Positions 41,301 to 50,623 of a stretch of 64,000 bases of DNA are shown piece by piece. The notes under the pieces were generated by a model. It was not told the origin of the DNA. It did not search any database and saw nothing but the letters and a program-made list of their open reading frames with translations. The stretch is from Lysobacteraceae bacterium NML93-0793 (lineage in GTDB: Bacteria; Pseudomonadota; Gammaproteobacteria; Xanthomonadales; Xanthomonadaceae): positions 1 through 64,000 of the forward strand of contig NTJG01000012.1 of NCBI GenBank assembly GCA_002324875.1. Direction: 5' to 3'. The position numbers and the translations under genes are program-made. Positions within the stretch are counted from its first letter, which is position 1. Each line of letters opens with the position of its first letter.

Positions 41301-42094
41301 CCGGCGAGCACCAGTTGCGGCCGCTGGGGCAACGACGCGAGGATGCGGGCGAAGGCCTCGATCAGGCGCTCGAGATTCTTACGGCCGTCGGAGCCTCCCG
41401 TGTACAGCACGAACGGTCTGTCGATGCCGTAGCCGGCAAGCATGGCAGAGGCCGCCTCCGGATCGAGCGCCTCCTGGGCGAAATCGGCTTCGATCGCGGT
41501 GGACACGTCGTGGAACAACGCGTCCTCCATGCCGAGCGTGTCGCGTCCCTCGCGCCGCGAGTACTCCGAGATCGCCAGAAAGCCCGACGCACGGCGCAAC
41601 CACTCCACCTTGCGCATGTAATGGGCGCGATAGGCCGCGTTGTGATCCAGGTACTGCGCGGGATTCGCCAGCGGGATCAGGTCGTACAGCGCAACGGTGA
41701 CCGGCGCCCCTGCGCCCAGCACGCCGATGCTGGTGACCGCGTCATCGACGAAACCTTCGAACAGACTCGTGACGTGCACCACGTCGGGGCGGAGCGACGC
41801 GATGAATGCCTCACGCACTGCCTCCGCGACTTCACGCCGGTCCGCATTGCCCTCGTCGCATTCACGTGTGGAACCCGGGGCCGACCACAGCCGGATGGCG
41901 TCATGCGGGAGGCTGTCGGCGAACGCCTCGCGAATCGCGCCGACCGTCTCCGGGAACAGGTCACTGAGCACGAGCAGGATTTCCGCATCGCCCCGGTTGC
42001 GGACCACCGCCTGCACGAACGACAGCGTGTACCGGCCGATGCCCCTGAATCTGCTCTCGGTCTGCACGCCCTGCATATCGATGACAACACGCAT
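38336..42094 (-). CDS. Three-domain glycosyltransferase (1252 aa)
   Basis: Three GT-B modules follow one another. The first (about 1-410) is a GT4 enzyme: [40 protein letters not shown], and the acceptor motif [16 protein letters not shown]. The second (about 415-815) begins [20 protein letters not shown] and carries [17 protein letters not shown]. The third (about 850-1240) begins [20 protein letters not shown] and has [15 protein letters not shown] and [20 protein letters not shown]. Such fused GTs polymerise repeat units in ABC-dependent O-antigens, as WbdA does. The sugar specificity cannot be read from sequence, though mannose or D-rhamnose would fit the locus. Confidence 0.87.
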   Translation of the reverse strand: MRVVIDMQGVQTESRFRGIGRYTLSFVQAVVRNRGDAEILLVLSDLFPETVGAIREAFADSLPHDAIRLWSAPGSTRECDEGNADRREVAEAVREAFIASLRPDVVHVTSLFEGFVDDAVTSIGVLGAGAPVTVALYDLIPLANPAQYLDHNAAYRAHYMRKVEWLRRASGFLAISEYSRREGRDTLGMEDALFHDVSTAIEADFAQEALDPEAASAMLAGYGIDRPFVLYTGGSDGRKNLERLIEAFARILASLPQRPQLVLAGRMPEGDIQRLRTHAQTQGLGADDIVFTGYVSDSELVTLYKGCACFAFPSWHEGFGLPALEAMTCGAPVIGSATSSIVEVINLPEAMFDPFDVQAIADRMGAVLRDPAFAARLRAHGLEQAQRYSWDRTSLRALDVWRRLSADTGQGAATELPVRRLRLAMVTPLPPERSGIADYSADLLPELAALYDVDVIVDQHGVESDLPAGVAVRDIDWFRSNAEGYDRIVYQVGNSPFHRHVPELMRAHPGVMVLHDFFLSSLYGWLEDSGMTPDAWTRALYVSHGLRAVASKVESPEQAKREYPSNFELLSDAIGVIVHSRYARELLEVWYGSTLDASVIPLLKDVERSPDKAAARKALGLPSDAFVVCSFGFLDSSKLNHLLVEAWAGSSLAEDPSGRLVFVGENHGGDYGAQLLEQIASHPASARIGITGFVDGTRYRQYLQAADVAVQMRATSRGETSAAVMDCMSRGVPLIINANGSLAEVSPSGAIILADHVDVPALQAALERLRSDPGLREALGQGGRSAIAEVHAPRACALAYEASIEGAYRRAAASRQMQLYARLRETEGWSSAEVDRLCAHLAGAFPERGSARRLLLDVTATVGTHLHTGIERVARGVLAALARNESPGVRIEPVYLDGRDGRWQYRHARGFGLKVQGVAPLAALDDDIVDARPDDVLLTLDISGGALVSAVREGLLSRYRRLGVRAYAMLFDLLPIRMPEVFPPGAEVGHLEWLESIAELDGAVCISRAVADDMRAWLDETDRDPGGRFDLQVTNLGSDIDNSLPTQGLPEGAREVLASMQARPTFLMVGSIEPRKGYLQALDAFSALWRDDIEVNLVVVGREGWRGLDPSLRRDIPQTVQRLQSHPEAGRRLHWLADASDEYLALVYAHASCLLAASFGEGFGLPLIEASGHGLPLLVRDIPVFREVAGDAAAYFEADDAAALAAAIRNWLALADQGVQPGSGDLDRVSWDEMAERLKRVLLSETHEESTS

Positions 42095-42100
42095 GCTTCG

Positions 42101-43903
42101 TTAGTCTCCTGACCGAATCCTGCGCCGGAGCCTCAGCTGGTATGCACTGATATCCTGGCGATCCTTCTCTTGGTAGAGGCGCAGTGCCGCGCCCGCGTCC
42201 GGCGGTGCGTACGCAGGCGCCTGCACCACGTTGGCGGCAAGCGCACTGGCCTTGAGCCTGTTGAACAGGCGCGGATGCGCCTTCAGACGCTGCGAGACCG
42301 CCGCCCACAAGCGCGGGTGGCGTTTGAGCGCGCGCATCGTCGCCAGCACCGGTGCACGGACAAGCCCCTTCGTCACCGCCACCGGCCCCCGCCGCAATGC
42401 GCGCAAGGGCGCTGTCAGGCGCCAGGAACGGCTGGCTTCGAAGGCGGAAATCCGGCGCTCGAACTCGCCGGCCCGCATGAACCACTGGTGGTTCGAATCG
42501 AGCACCTCGGCCAGCCTCGCCTCGAGCGTGGCCACCGCCTGCCCATGCAGCACGAACCAGTGGTGCGCATTGTCGAGCGACGCAGCAAGTTCGAGGCGGA
42601 CATCGGCCAGATCACGCAGGGTGTCGGAGGCGTTCTGGCGTTCGCGCTCGAGTGCCGTCTGCGACGCGTCATGCGCACGGCGCAGCTCGGCCAGATCGCG
42701 AACGGCTTCGGAGAGATCCCGCGCGTGATCGGCCGCGTCCTGCCGCGCACGGTCCACCCCTGCTTCTGCGGCGGCGAGCTTCTGCGCAATGAGGGCCTCG
42801 AGTTTCGCGATGCCCGTTTCGAGAGCGCCCTGCCGCTGGCCAAGATCGCTCCCCAGCCGCGCAAGTGCCGCGTCGAGTGCGCCATGCAAGCGCTCACGCT
42901 CCACGTCGAGCTTCTCTTCAAGCATCCGGATACGGCCGTCCCGGGCCTCCAGCGATCGCATGTCGGCCGCCAACCGCTTGCGGGAGATATCCAGTTCGTA
43001 ACGCACCTCGGCGTGGTGCGCCTGCGCATCGGCGCCTTCCCTGAGCAGGGTCTCGATGCGGCGCGCATGCGCGTTCGTGTCCTCGACCGCCTGATGCAGG
43101 CCCGTCCGGGCCTCCGCCAGCTCGGACTCCAACCGCACGCACGTCGCCTGCGCATCCGCCGTCCTGGCCTCGGCGCGATCGAGCCGCTCGAGCAGACCCA
43201 CGGAGAACGAGTTGGAAGCGGTGCCGCTGAGGGTGAAGTCATCGAATACGTTCGGCGGGCTGGAAAAGCTTTCCGCCAGCGCGGCGCGTTCACGCGCCAC
43301 GTAGTAGCGGTTCAGACCATCGAAGTACACGAAGTCGTAATCCGCCTGCAGCAGGATCGGCTCCCAGTCCGCGTAGTTGGCCACGCAACTGTTCGGAAGC
43401 GTCGCTTCGACGACCACGATCCAGGGACGCACCAGTGCAAGGTCGATGCCGGCGAGCACGTCGGCCTCGAATCCTTCGACGTCGATCTTCAGGAAATGGA
43501 TCGGCGCGACGTGGTACTCCTCGCAGATCGATTGCAGGGTGCGCACTGGGACCTGTACCTGCAGGCGCTCGAACCCGCGCTCGGCGTGCACGGAGGCGTG
43601 CGCATCGACTGCAGTGGACAGGCCGGTGCCCGCGAAGACGTTCAGCGTGAGCTGGCCTGCATCCCGGCCCGCGGCGACGTTGAGATTGATGTCGCGCGGC
43701 CGCTGCTCGACCAGTTCAAGATGCCACTGCTGTACCGGCTCGATGTTGATGCCGCGCCAGCCGCGCTCATAGAACAGCCGGGTCACCGAGTCGACGGAAG
43801 GACGCTGGGCGCCGACATCGATGTAGAAGCCATTCTCGACACCTCGCAGCGCACGCCACAGCATGACGTCCTCAAAGTTCTGGGCATAGGAGATCACGGT
43901 CAT
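42101..43903 (-). CDS. FkbM methyltransferase with long coiled coil, possible chain-capping enzyme
   Basis: The 600-residue protein has an N-terminal FkbM methyltransferase domain (about 1-215): YAQNFEDVMLWRAL, GFYIDVGAQRPSVDSV, and IHFLKIDVEGFEADVLAGID. A roughly 220-residue Ala/Glu/Arg heptad-rich coiled coil follows (about 225-450). The C-terminal part is basic and amphipathic (SRSWRLTAPLRALRRGPVA) and could bind membrane. WbdD of E. coli O8/O9a likewise combines a methyltransferase with a coiled-coil ruler that stops chain growth, and the capped end is then bound by Wzt. By analogy this is a candidate cap enzyme. It overlaps wzt by 4 bp. Confidence 0.72.
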   Translation of the reverse strand: MTVISYAQNFEDVMLWRALRGVENGFYIDVGAQRPSVDSVTRLFYERGWRGINIEPVQQWHLELVEQRPRDINLNVAAGRDAGQLTLNVFAGTGLSTAVDAHASVHAERGFERLQVQVPVRTLQSICEEYHVAPIHFLKIDVEGFEADVLAGIDLALVRPWIVVVEATLPNSCVANYADWEPILLQADYDFVYFDGLNRYYVARERAALAESFSSPPNVFDDFTLSGTASNSFSVGLLERLDRAEARTADAQATCVRLESELAEARTGLHQAVEDTNAHARRIETLLREGADAQAHHAEVRYELDISRKRLAADMRSLEARDGRIRMLEEKLDVERERLHGALDAALARLGSDLGQRQGALETGIAKLEALIAQKLAAAEAGVDRARQDAADHARDLSEAVRDLAELRRAHDASQTALERERQNASDTLRDLADVRLELAASLDNAHHWFVLHGQAVATLEARLAEVLDSNHQWFMRAGEFERRISAFEASRSWRLTAPLRALRRGPVAVTKGLVRAPVLATMRALKRHPRLWAAVSQRLKAHPRLFNRLKASALAANVVQAPAYAPPDAGAALRLYQEKDRQDISAYQLRLRRRIRSGD

Positions 43904-45123
43904 GCGATCGAGGTCCTGAGTACCGGTTCTATCCAGGCGAGCCCTTCGAAATGGGCGCGGCGCAAATTGACGACGTTGAAGACGAGCGCCAGATCCCGCC
44001 ACTCGTAGTTGTTCTCGAGATGGTTGCCGGTACTCACGAACGCCGTCTGCACCGAGTAGCTGCCCTGGCCGAGGTCGGCGTTGAACGTGGCCTCGAAGGT
44101 CAATACCGCCCCTTGCGGAACGTCGAGCAGAACCTGCGGGATCAGTTCGGTGTTGGTTCCGTACATGACCTGCCCCAGGCGGTTGCGGATCCCGTAACCG
44201 AACACCAGCCGGGGAATGGGCGCATGCGTTCGCGCGATCACGCGCAGCGTGACCTGCTCTCCCACGTCGACGAACTCGACCGCGCGCCCCTGCGCATCGA
44301 GGAGCATGATGTCCTCTGTCCGCACCTCGCCGGTACCCGACAGGGTCTGCACTGCCCCGTCTTCCAGTTGGCGTACTTCCAGCGTCGCGTTCTCCTTCTC
44401 GGCGATCATGGCGTTGTAGAAGTCCATGACCTCCTCGGGGCGACCGTCCTTGGACACGCGACCGCCTTCGAGAAGAATCGCGCGGCTGCACAGCCCCTGG
44501 ATGGCGCCCCGATCGTGCGACACGATCAACAGCGAGGTGCCCTGGTCCTGGAACTCGCGGATACGCGCGAAACTCTTGTGCTGGAAGTAGGCATCGCCGA
44601 CCGACAGTGCCTCGTCGACGATCAGGAGCTCCGGCCTGAACGCGGTAGCCACTGCAAACGCCACACGCATCTGCATGCCGCTGGAGTAGGTCCGCACGGG
44701 CTCGTCGAAATAGGGGCCGATCTCGGCAAAGGCTTCGATATCCTGCATCGCGGCTTCCACCGCCTCGACACCGTGCCCCATCAGCCCTGCCGAATGCCGC
44801 GCGTTCTGCCTGCCGGTCAGTTCGGGGTTGAAACCCATGCCCAGTTCCAGGATCGCAGACACACGCCCACCCAGCGCCACATCGCCCTCGGTGGGCTGCA
44901 GCGTCCCGGTGATCATCTTCAACAGCGTGGACTTGCCCGCACCGTTCTCGCCCACGATGCCGACCGCTTCGCCCGGCCCGACGCTGAAGTGGATGTTGCG
45001 CAGCACCCAGTGTTCGTCACTCGGCCGCACGGGAAGGTAGAACCATCGCGCAACGCGCAGCCATTCTGATGGATAGCTCCGGTAGGCCTTGCCCACGCCG
45101 TTCACTCGCAATACCGGCTTCAT
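43900..45123 (-). CDS. wzt: O-polysaccharide ABC exporter ATPase with carbohydrate-binding tail
   Basis: Wzt drives export of finished polysaccharide across the inner membrane. The 407-residue protein has Walker A VGENGAGKST (about 57-66), signature YSSGMQMRVAFA, Walker B LLIVDEALSVGD and switch His LIVSHDRGAI. A further domain of about 150 residues at the C-terminus (DIMLLDAQGRAVEFVDVGEQ ... HLENNYEWRDLALVFNV) is the Wzt_C type that recognises modified, often capped, chain ends. It overlaps wzm and the coiled-coil methyltransferase by 4 bp each. Confidence 0.93.
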   Translation of the reverse strand: MKPVLRVNGVGKAYRSYPSEWLRVARWFYLPVRPSDEHWVLRNIHFSVGPGEAVGIVGENGAGKSTLLKMITGTLQPTEGDVALGGRVSAILELGMGFNPELTGRQNARHSAGLMGHGVEAVEAAMQDIEAFAEIGPYFDEPVRTYSSGMQMRVAFAVATAFRPELLIVDEALSVGDAYFQHKSFARIREFQDQGTSLLIVSHDRGAIQGLCSRAILLEGGRVSKDGRPEEVMDFYNAMIAEKENATLEVRQLEDGAVQTLSGTGEVRTEDIMLLDAQGRAVEFVDVGEQVTLRVIARTHAPIPRLVFGYGIRNRLGQVMYGTNTELIPQVLLDVPQGAVLTFEATFNADLGQGSYSVQTAFVSTGNHLENNYEWRDLALVFNVVNLRRAHFEGLAWIEPVLRTSIA

Positions 45124-45914
45124 AGATGATCCGCCACTTCGGGTGCCGCACGTCGGAACATGAACAATCCCAACGCAAGCAGGGCCAGCGACGCGAGCAT
45201 CAGCCAGACGAGGCTGCCCATGCGAGGCTCGACGGACAGGGCAAGCGCATCTTGGTAGCCGCTCACCATGTGGTACATCGGGTTGTGGGCGATGATTTTG
45301 CGGAATGCCTCGGGAATGATCGAGATCGGATAGACCACGGGCGTGAGCCAGAAGCCGATCTGCAGCACGATCGGCACCACTTGACCGAGATCACGCACGA
45401 ATACGTTCATCACGCCCAGGATGAGCCCGATGCCGACGGCGAACGCCACTACACATGCCGTGAGCGGCACGACGAACAGCATCGACGCCGTAAGGTCGTG
45501 ACCCAGCAGCGTGAACACGAGCAGCACCGCGATCAGCAGGAACAGATTGTTCAGCAACGCCGATCCGATTGCGATGGCGGGCAGCGTGATCCTGGGGAAG
45601 CTGACCTTCTTGATCAGGGTGCCGTTGTCGATGAACAGCGTCAGGCATCGCGTCACGATCTCCGCGAACAGCGTCCAGCCCAGAAAGCCGGAGAGCAGAT
45701 ACAGCGCGTACGCGTACTTGCCCTCACTGCCGGGCAACCTGGCCGAGATCACGCTCGACAGCACGATGGCGTAGATGGCTGCCTGCGCCAGTGGATTGAT
45801 GATCATCCACAGGCCGCCCAGTCGACTACGCGCGAAACGCGAATGCAGTTCGTTGCGGATGGAGGACCGGATGAATTCCCGGTAGGACCACAGCCCACGC
45901 ATGATTCCGATCAC
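45120..45914 (-). CDS. wzm: O-polysaccharide ABC exporter permease
   Basis: The 264-residue ABC-2-type membrane protein has six helices and the typical start YREFIRSSIRNELHSRFARSRLG, then GGLWMIINPLAQAAIYAIVL. The C-terminal half has GFWLTPVVYPISIIPEAFR followed by NPMYHMVSGYQ, diagnostic for Wzm/TagG permeases. It pairs with the overlapping wzt gene. Confidence 0.93.
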   Translation of the reverse strand: MIGIMRGLWSYREFIRSSIRNELHSRFARSRLGGLWMIINPLAQAAIYAIVLSSVISARLPGSEGKYAYALYLLSGFLGWTLFAEIVTRCLTLFIDNGTLIKKVSFPRITLPAIAIGSALLNNLFLLIAVLLVFTLLGHDLTASMLFVVPLTACVVAFAVGIGLILGVMNVFVRDLGQVVPIVLQIGFWLTPVVYPISIIPEAFRKIIAHNPMYHMVSGYQDALALSVEPRMGSLVWLMLASLALLALGLFMFRRAAPEVADHL

Positions 45915-47206
45915 GATGTCCTCGCCACTTCCTTCAACCGACTCACCATCAGCTCTCCCACTCGCTGCTCGCCCAGTGTCGACTCGATCGCAGCGCGCGC
46001 AGTGCGGCCGAGCTCGACGGCATCCGCCGGATTATCGGCCATCCAACGCATTGCGCGCGCTGCCGCCGCAATATCGGGCTCCGCCCAGACGCCCCCGACA
46101 TCCCCGGGATACTGGCCTGCCGCAACCGGAACCAGGGCATACGCGACCGGGATGCTGTTGTCGATGCCCATGAAATCGGTATTGCCGGACCAGTTGGTCG
46201 CGATCACCGGTTGCCCCAGGGCCATCGCTTCGGCGATCGTCAAGCCTAGGCCTTCGGCACGGTGCAATGATACATAGGCATCGCAGGATGCCTGCAGCAC
46301 GTGCATCCGCCCACGATCGAGTTCCGCATCCCGGATGAGGATCCGGCGATCCCGCCCCGCGCGGCGCAACAATGCGTGGAGCAACGCCGGGTAATGAAGA
46401 CCGTTGCTGCTCTTGACCAGCAGGCGGACGTTTTCGTCGCCGGCCGGGAACGCGGCGAGAAACGCGTCGATCACGGCACACGGATTCTTGCGGACGAAGG
46501 TCGAGTTGAAATCGAACACGTACAGGAACACGTAGGCATCCGTCGGGAGGCCGAGCGCATGCCGATCTGCAGGCGCCTTCGCGCTGACCGGCGCCAGGGG
46601 GGGCGGCATCAGCATCACGGGCCTGGCCGTACGCCCTTCGAACGCCGCTTTGACAAACGAGGTCGCCACCCAGACTTCGTCGACCTGCGCAAGCGCTTCA
46701 CTCCAGCTCGCAGGCAGGGTGGGCAGCTCCCAGAACCACATCGCGATCGTGTAGTGGCGTTGTCCGGACGGCTGGGCGTCGAGCCATGGCCGCAATTCGT
46801 CAAACCGGTCCGGATTGACGAATACGAGATTGATCACGTCCCGCGCTGGCGCGGGCACTACATCCGGACCTTTGCACTGCAGGCCACCGGGGCCGACCGT
46901 GACGTCGAAGCTCCGCACCTCCACGCCGGCGCGCAACAGCGCACGCCTGTACAGACGTGCGATCTGCCCAAGCCCGAGTGAGCCACTCAGGAATCCATAG
47001 ACGTTCACTGCCGGCGCGTCGCGGGCCGGGGCCACAGGCGGGGCGTCGACGGGCGCTTGCGGCACCGGCCAGCTGGCCAGCGCAGGATCGATGCGCACCC
47101 GCCGTCTCAGGGACCAGACCCAGACCCTGCGCAGCAGCGCCCGGGCATGCTGTACTCCGGGCAAGGCAGTCGTCTCGATTCCGGAAGCCTCTCTGTCGCG
47201 ACGCAC
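45911..47206 (-). CDS. Family 4 glycosyltransferase
   Basis: The 431-residue GT-B protein has a basic N-terminal stretch (about 20-45). The GT4-type core runs from VNVYGFLSGSLGLGQIARLY to the end. The donor-binding part is clear: FVFDFN-like FLYVFDFNSTFVRKNP and then LHRAEGLGLTIAEAMALGQP, with the acidic EAMALG motif. It likely adds a sugar to the lipid-linked O-chain. The start codon is GTG at 47206, and a later start is possible. It lies 10 bp after metB and overlaps wzm by 4 bp. Confidence 0.83.
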   Translation of the reverse strand: MRRDREASGIETTALPGVQHARALLRRVWVWSLRRRVRIDPALASWPVPQAPVDAPPVAPARDAPAVNVYGFLSGSLGLGQIARLYRRALLRAGVEVRSFDVTVGPGGLQCKGPDVVPAPARDVINLVFVNPDRFDELRPWLDAQPSGQRHYTIAMWFWELPTLPASWSEALAQVDEVWVATSFVKAAFEGRTARPVMLMPPPLAPVSAKAPADRHALGLPTDAYVFLYVFDFNSTFVRKNPCAVIDAFLAAFPAGDENVRLLVKSSNGLHYPALLHALLRRAGRDRRILIRDAELDRGRMHVLQASCDAYVSLHRAEGLGLTIAEAMALGQPVIATNWSGNTDFMGIDNSIPVAYALVPVAAGQYPGDVGGVWAEPDIAAAARAMRWMADNPADAVELGRTARAAIESTLGEQRVGELMVSRLKEVARTS

Positions 47207-47216
47207 GGCGTCGGCT

Positions 47217-48410
47217 TCAGTTGTCCGGACGCTGCACAGCCGACAGCGCGGCGGTCAGATCCCGCTGCAGATCCTCCAGCGCCTCCACCCCCACACTCAA
47301 CCGCACCAGATCGTCGTGGATGCCCAGCCCCCTCCTTCGCTCCACCGGCACCGACGCATGCGTCATCACCGCCGGATGATTGACCAGGCTCTCTACACCA
47401 CCGAGGGACTCGGCCAGCGTGAACAGTTCGGTACGTTCGCAGAACCGTTTCGCGGCCTCGAACCCGCCCTTGATGCGGACCGAGATGATGCCGCCGAAGC
47501 CGTCCATCTGCCGCTTGGCCAGTTCATGCTGCGGATGCGAGGCGAGGCCCGGGTAGATCACCTGCTCGACCGCCGCATGGCCGTCGAGGAATTCGGCCAG
47601 CGCCTGCGCGTTCTCGCAGTGCGCCCTCATGCGCAAATGCAGGGTCTTGAGACCGCGCAGCGCGAGGAAGCTGTCGAAGGGGCCCTGCACGGCGCCGCAG
47701 GAGTTCTGCAGGAACGCGAGTTGCTCGGCCAGCTCGGCGTTGTCGCCGACCACCAGCATGCCGCCGACCATGTCGGAGTGACCGTTGAGGTACTTGGTGG
47801 CCGAGTGCATGACGATGTCGGCGCCATGTTCGATCGGGCGCTGCAGGATCGGCGAGGCGAAGGTGTTGTCGACGACGACGATCAGGCCGCGCTTGTGGGC
47901 GATGTCGGCGATCGCGCGGATGTCGACGATCTTCAGCATCGGATTGGTCGGCGTCTCGATCCAGACGAGCTTCGTCTTCTCGGTGATCGCGGCCTCGAAC
48001 GCGGCCGGGTCCGTCATGTCGACATAGCTGAAGGACAGGCCGGCGCTGCGCGTGCGCACGCGCTCGAACAGTCGATAGCTGCCGCCGTAGAGGTCGTCCA
48101 TCGCGATGACGTGGTCGCCGCTGTCGAGCAGCTCGAGCAGGGTCGCCGTCGCCGCCATGCCGGAGGCGAACGCGAAGCCGCGCGTGCCGCCTTCCAGACC
48201 CGCAACGCAACGCTCGTAGGCGAAGCGCGTGGGATTGTGGGTGCGCGAGTACTCGAAGCCCTGGTGCTCGCCCGGGCTGGACTGGGCATATGTGGACGTC
48301 GCATAGATCGGCGGCATCACCGCGCCGGTCGACGGATCGGGCGACTGCCCGGCGTGGATCGCCAGCGTGGCGAGCGCGTAGTCGCGGCGCTCGGAATTGG
48401 ACTCGGACAT
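47217..48410 (-). CDS. metB: Cystathionine gamma-synthase/gamma-lyase family PLP enzyme
   Basis: The 397-residue Cys/Met-metabolism PLP enzyme has lysine K206 in MHSATKYLNGHSD as Schiff-base residue. It also has YSRTHNPTRFAYE, FASGMAATATLLELLDSGDH and the C-terminal SLGGVESLVNHPAVMTHASV. It uses or makes cystathionine in trans-sulfuration. Whether it is a synthase or a lyase cannot be decided here. The cbs gene directly upstream would support cysteine synthesis via cystathionine cleavage. It is the known border gene of the Xanthomonas LPS locus. Confidence 0.9.
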   Translation of the reverse strand: MSESNSERRDYALATLAIHAGQSPDPSTGAVMPPIYATSTYAQSSPGEHQGFEYSRTHNPTRFAYERCVAGLEGGTRGFAFASGMAATATLLELLDSGDHVIAMDDLYGGSYRLFERVRTRSAGLSFSYVDMTDPAAFEAAITEKTKLVWIETPTNPMLKIVDIRAIADIAHKRGLIVVVDNTFASPILQRPIEHGADIVMHSATKYLNGHSDMVGGMLVVGDNAELAEQLAFLQNSCGAVQGPFDSFLALRGLKTLHLRMRAHCENAQALAEFLDGHAAVEQVIYPGLASHPQHELAKRQMDGFGGIISVRIKGGFEAAKRFCERTELFTLAESLGGVESLVNHPAVMTHASVPVERRRGLGIHDDLVRLSVGVEALEDLQRDLTAALSAVQRPDN

Positions 48411-48489
48411 GGACGCTTCCTGGAAAGACGGGGGATTCTAGTCGCCTGGACTGAACGGCAGGTTCAGGGCCGTCGCGCGGCCCCGAGCC

Positions 48490-49866
48490 TCACTGCACGC
48501 GCCGGCGCAGGTAGTTCAGCAGATCGATCCGCGTGATCAGGCCGAGGAACGTGTCGCCCTCGGTGACGATCGCGACCTGGCCGCGATCGAACACCGGCAG
48601 CAGGGCTTCGACCGGCGATTTGACGTCGAGGAAGTCGAGCTTGCTGATCATGGCCGACGACACCGGTTCGCGGAAGCGGGCCTCGTCGCCGTAGACGTGC
48701 AACAGCACGTCGCTCTCGTCGAGGATGCCGACGATGCGGTCGCCGTCCATGACCGGCAGCTGCGAGATCTCGTAGAGCTTCATGCGCTGGTAGGCGGTGA
48801 CCAGCAGGTCGGTCGGCGCCAGCACGACGGTGTCGCGGCGCGAGTACGGACGCAGGATCAGGTCACGCAGGTCGCCGTGCTGCTCGCGCTCCAGGAAGCC
48901 GTTGTCGAGCATCCAGTAGTCGTTGTAGAGCTTGCTCAGATATTTGTTGCCGGTGTCGCAGACGAACACCAGCACCTTCTTAGGCGTGGTCTGCTCCCGG
49001 CAGTATTTGAGCGCGGCCGCGAGCAGCGTGCCGGTCGACGAACCGCCGAGAATGCCTTCGGTACGCAGCAGCTCGCGCGCGGCGAGGAAGCTCTCCTGGT
49101 CGCTGATGGCGTAGGCCTTCTTGACCCGCGAGAAGTCTGAAATACCGGGCAGGAAATCCTCGCCGATGCCCTCGACCATCCAGCTGCCCGACTTGTCGTT
49201 GAGCACGCCGTCATTGATGTACTCGGCCAGGATCGAACCCACCGGGTCGGCCAGCACCATTTCGACATCCGGCGCGTGCTGCGCGAAGCAGCGCGACAGG
49301 CCGGTCATCGTGCCGGAGCTGCCGCAGCCGAACACGATGGCGTCCAGCCCGCCCACCTCGCTCATCTGGCGCAGGATCTCCGGCCCGGTGCCGTGCTCGT
49401 GCGCGGCCGGGTTGTCCGGGTTGCCGAACTGGTTGATGAAATAGGCGCCCGGCGTCTCGCGCGCGATGCGCTCGGCCAGGTCCTGGTAGTACTCGGGGTG
49501 GCCCTTGGCGACATCGGACCGGGTCAGCACGACCTCGGCGCCCATCGCCTTGAGGTTGAAGATCTTCTCCCGGCTCATCTTGTCCGGCACCACGAGGATC
49601 AGCTTGTAACCCTTCTGCTGGGCCACCAGTGCCAGACCGATGCCGGTATTGCCGGCCGTGCCTTCCACCAGCGTCGCGCCGGGCGCGATGTCGCCGCGCG
49701 CTTCGGCGGCCTCGATCATCCGCAGACCGATGCGGTCCTTGATCGAGCCCCCGGGGTTCTGGCTTTCGAGCTTGAAGTACAGCTCGCAGACGCCGGCGTC
49801 GAGCCCGCGGGCCTTGACGATGGGCGTATCGGCGATGAGATCGAGAACGGACGAGGCGATCGGCAT
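48490..49866 (-). CDS. cbs: Cystathionine beta-synthase (PLP domain plus CBS pair)
   Basis: The 458-residue protein condenses serine and homocysteine or makes cysteine from O-acetylserine. The fold-type-II PLP domain has the lysine K43 in ESQNPGGSIKDRIG and the phosphate loop GTAGNTGIGLAL. GCGSSGTMTGL and GSSTGTLLAA complete the cofactor cradle. Two CBS domains occupy about 335-455 (LVTAYQRMKLYEISQLPVMD ... EGDTFLGLITRIDLLNYL) and probably bind an adenosyl ligand. It forms a unit with metB 79 bp downstream. Confidence 0.92.
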   Translation of the reverse strand: MPIASSVLDLIADTPIVKARGLDAGVCELYFKLESQNPGGSIKDRIGLRMIEAAEARGDIAPGATLVEGTAGNTGIGLALVAQQKGYKLILVVPDKMSREKIFNLKAMGAEVVLTRSDVAKGHPEYYQDLAERIARETPGAYFINQFGNPDNPAAHEHGTGPEILRQMSEVGGLDAIVFGCGSSGTMTGLSRCFAQHAPDVEMVLADPVGSILAEYINDGVLNDKSGSWMVEGIGEDFLPGISDFSRVKKAYAISDQESFLAARELLRTEGILGGSSTGTLLAAALKYCREQTTPKKVLVFVCDTGNKYLSKLYNDYWMLDNGFLEREQHGDLRDLILRPYSRRDTVVLAPTDLLVTAYQRMKLYEISQLPVMDGDRIVGILDESDVLLHVYGDEARFREPVSSAMISKLDFLDVKSPVEALLPVFDRGQVAIVTEGDTFLGLITRIDLLNYLRRRVQ

Positions 49867-50003
49867 GGTGGATCCGGGTCCTGCAAGACAAACAGGCCGG
49901 AATTATCGCATCGACGGACCGGGCGCAGGGCCGAGGCCGTTGAAGACACCCGCGGACGGTGGCGGCCGACGAGGATGACCGCCACCGCCCGCGACTGTGG
50001 GAA

Positions 50004-50222
50004 CTAGTGCTGCAACGCGTCGTACATCGAGGTCAGGCGATCCTTCGCGTGAAGCTTCTCGCGCTTCATCTGTGACAGCGTGGTTTCGTCGACTGCCAGC
50101 ACGCCGAGTTCGGCGTTGAGGACCTTCTTGTCCAGTTCCTTGTGCCGGTAGTAGAGCTGCCGGAACTCGACGTTCTCCTTCATGAGCTCTTCGAGTTCTG
50201 TCTGCGATTGCGCTTCGAACAT
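50004..50222 (-). CDS. DUF465 (YdcH-like) small protein
   Basis: The 72-residue protein is a two-helix DUF465 member (LMKENVEFRQLYYRHKELDKKV ... LSQMKREKLHAKDRLTSMY). The function is unknown. The ATG at 50222 follows a strong AGGAGG seven bases upstream, so this start is preferred over longer readings of the frame. Upstream is a 400-bp gene-free leader with a stable hairpin. Confidence 0.85.
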   Translation of the reverse strand: MFEAQSQTELEELMKENVEFRQLYYRHKELDKKVLNAELGVLAVDETTLSQMKREKLHAKDRLTSMYDALQH

Positions 50223-50623
50223 GGAATCCTCCTGACGGACATGCAAACGCCCCGGCCGGTGACGGCAGGGGCGTTGCGGGGACGACAGCCAGGACCGCGC
50301 AGCGGAGGACCCGATCAGGCGGCCGCGGCGGCGTGGAACGCGGACTTCGGGCACCTGGTGGGGGATCGTCTCGGTCATCGGCCTGGCTCGTTGACCGGGT
50401 GGCGGACTGGAAACGATGCCACCCGGGAAATCGACCCTACTCCCCCGGTTTCGAGCCGGCAAGAGGCCCGGCGACAGCGGGTGATCGAGGCCGGCACGAA
50501 CCGGGATTCGGCGGCGCTGACGCCCCATGAGAACCGCGCAACCATGCGGCTTGCCGCATCGGGACGACGCAAGCCCTTGATTCCATTTCGATTCAGCGGG
50601 CTGACGCCGCGGCGCGTCGACGT
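50223..50623. other. Gene-free 400-bp spacer upstream of the DUF465 gene
   Basis: No convincing gene is seen on either strand. On the minus strand a short frame begins near 50380 (MTETIPHQVPEV...) and runs into DUF465, but its later codons are Arg/Ser/Pro-rich in the way of non-coding GC-rich DNA. The notable structure is the hairpin at 50246-50275, just before the ribosome-binding site. The spacer presumably holds the DUF465 promoter and the 3' end of nothing else, since the neighbour at 50624 points away from it. Confidence 0.5.
50246..50275 (-). terminator. Hairpin in the DUF465 leader, terminator- or attenuator-like
   Basis: AACGCCCC (50246-50253) pairs with GGGGCGTT (50268-50275) around a 14-base GC-rich loop. 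Read on the minus strand it ends GGGGCGTTTGC, with only a short T-run, and lies 24 bp before the start codon of the DUF465 gene. It may be a weak terminator, an attenuator or an RNA-stability stem. Confidence 0.35.

Noticed and set aside
39494..42112. Long open frame of 872 codons on the plus strand opposite the three-domain glycosyltransferase
   Set aside because: It is rich in Arg, His, Gln and Asp in the way of antisense GC-rich DNA, shows no domain, and covers a clear coding sequence on the other strand.
47217..49866. SAM or SAH riboswitch upstream of cbs or metB
   Set aside because: The short spacers hold no conserved riboswitch core that could be recognised by eye.
50333..50530. Small open frame in the DUF465 leader region
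   Set aside because: No ribosome-binding site and random-looking composition rich in Arg, Gly and Pro.
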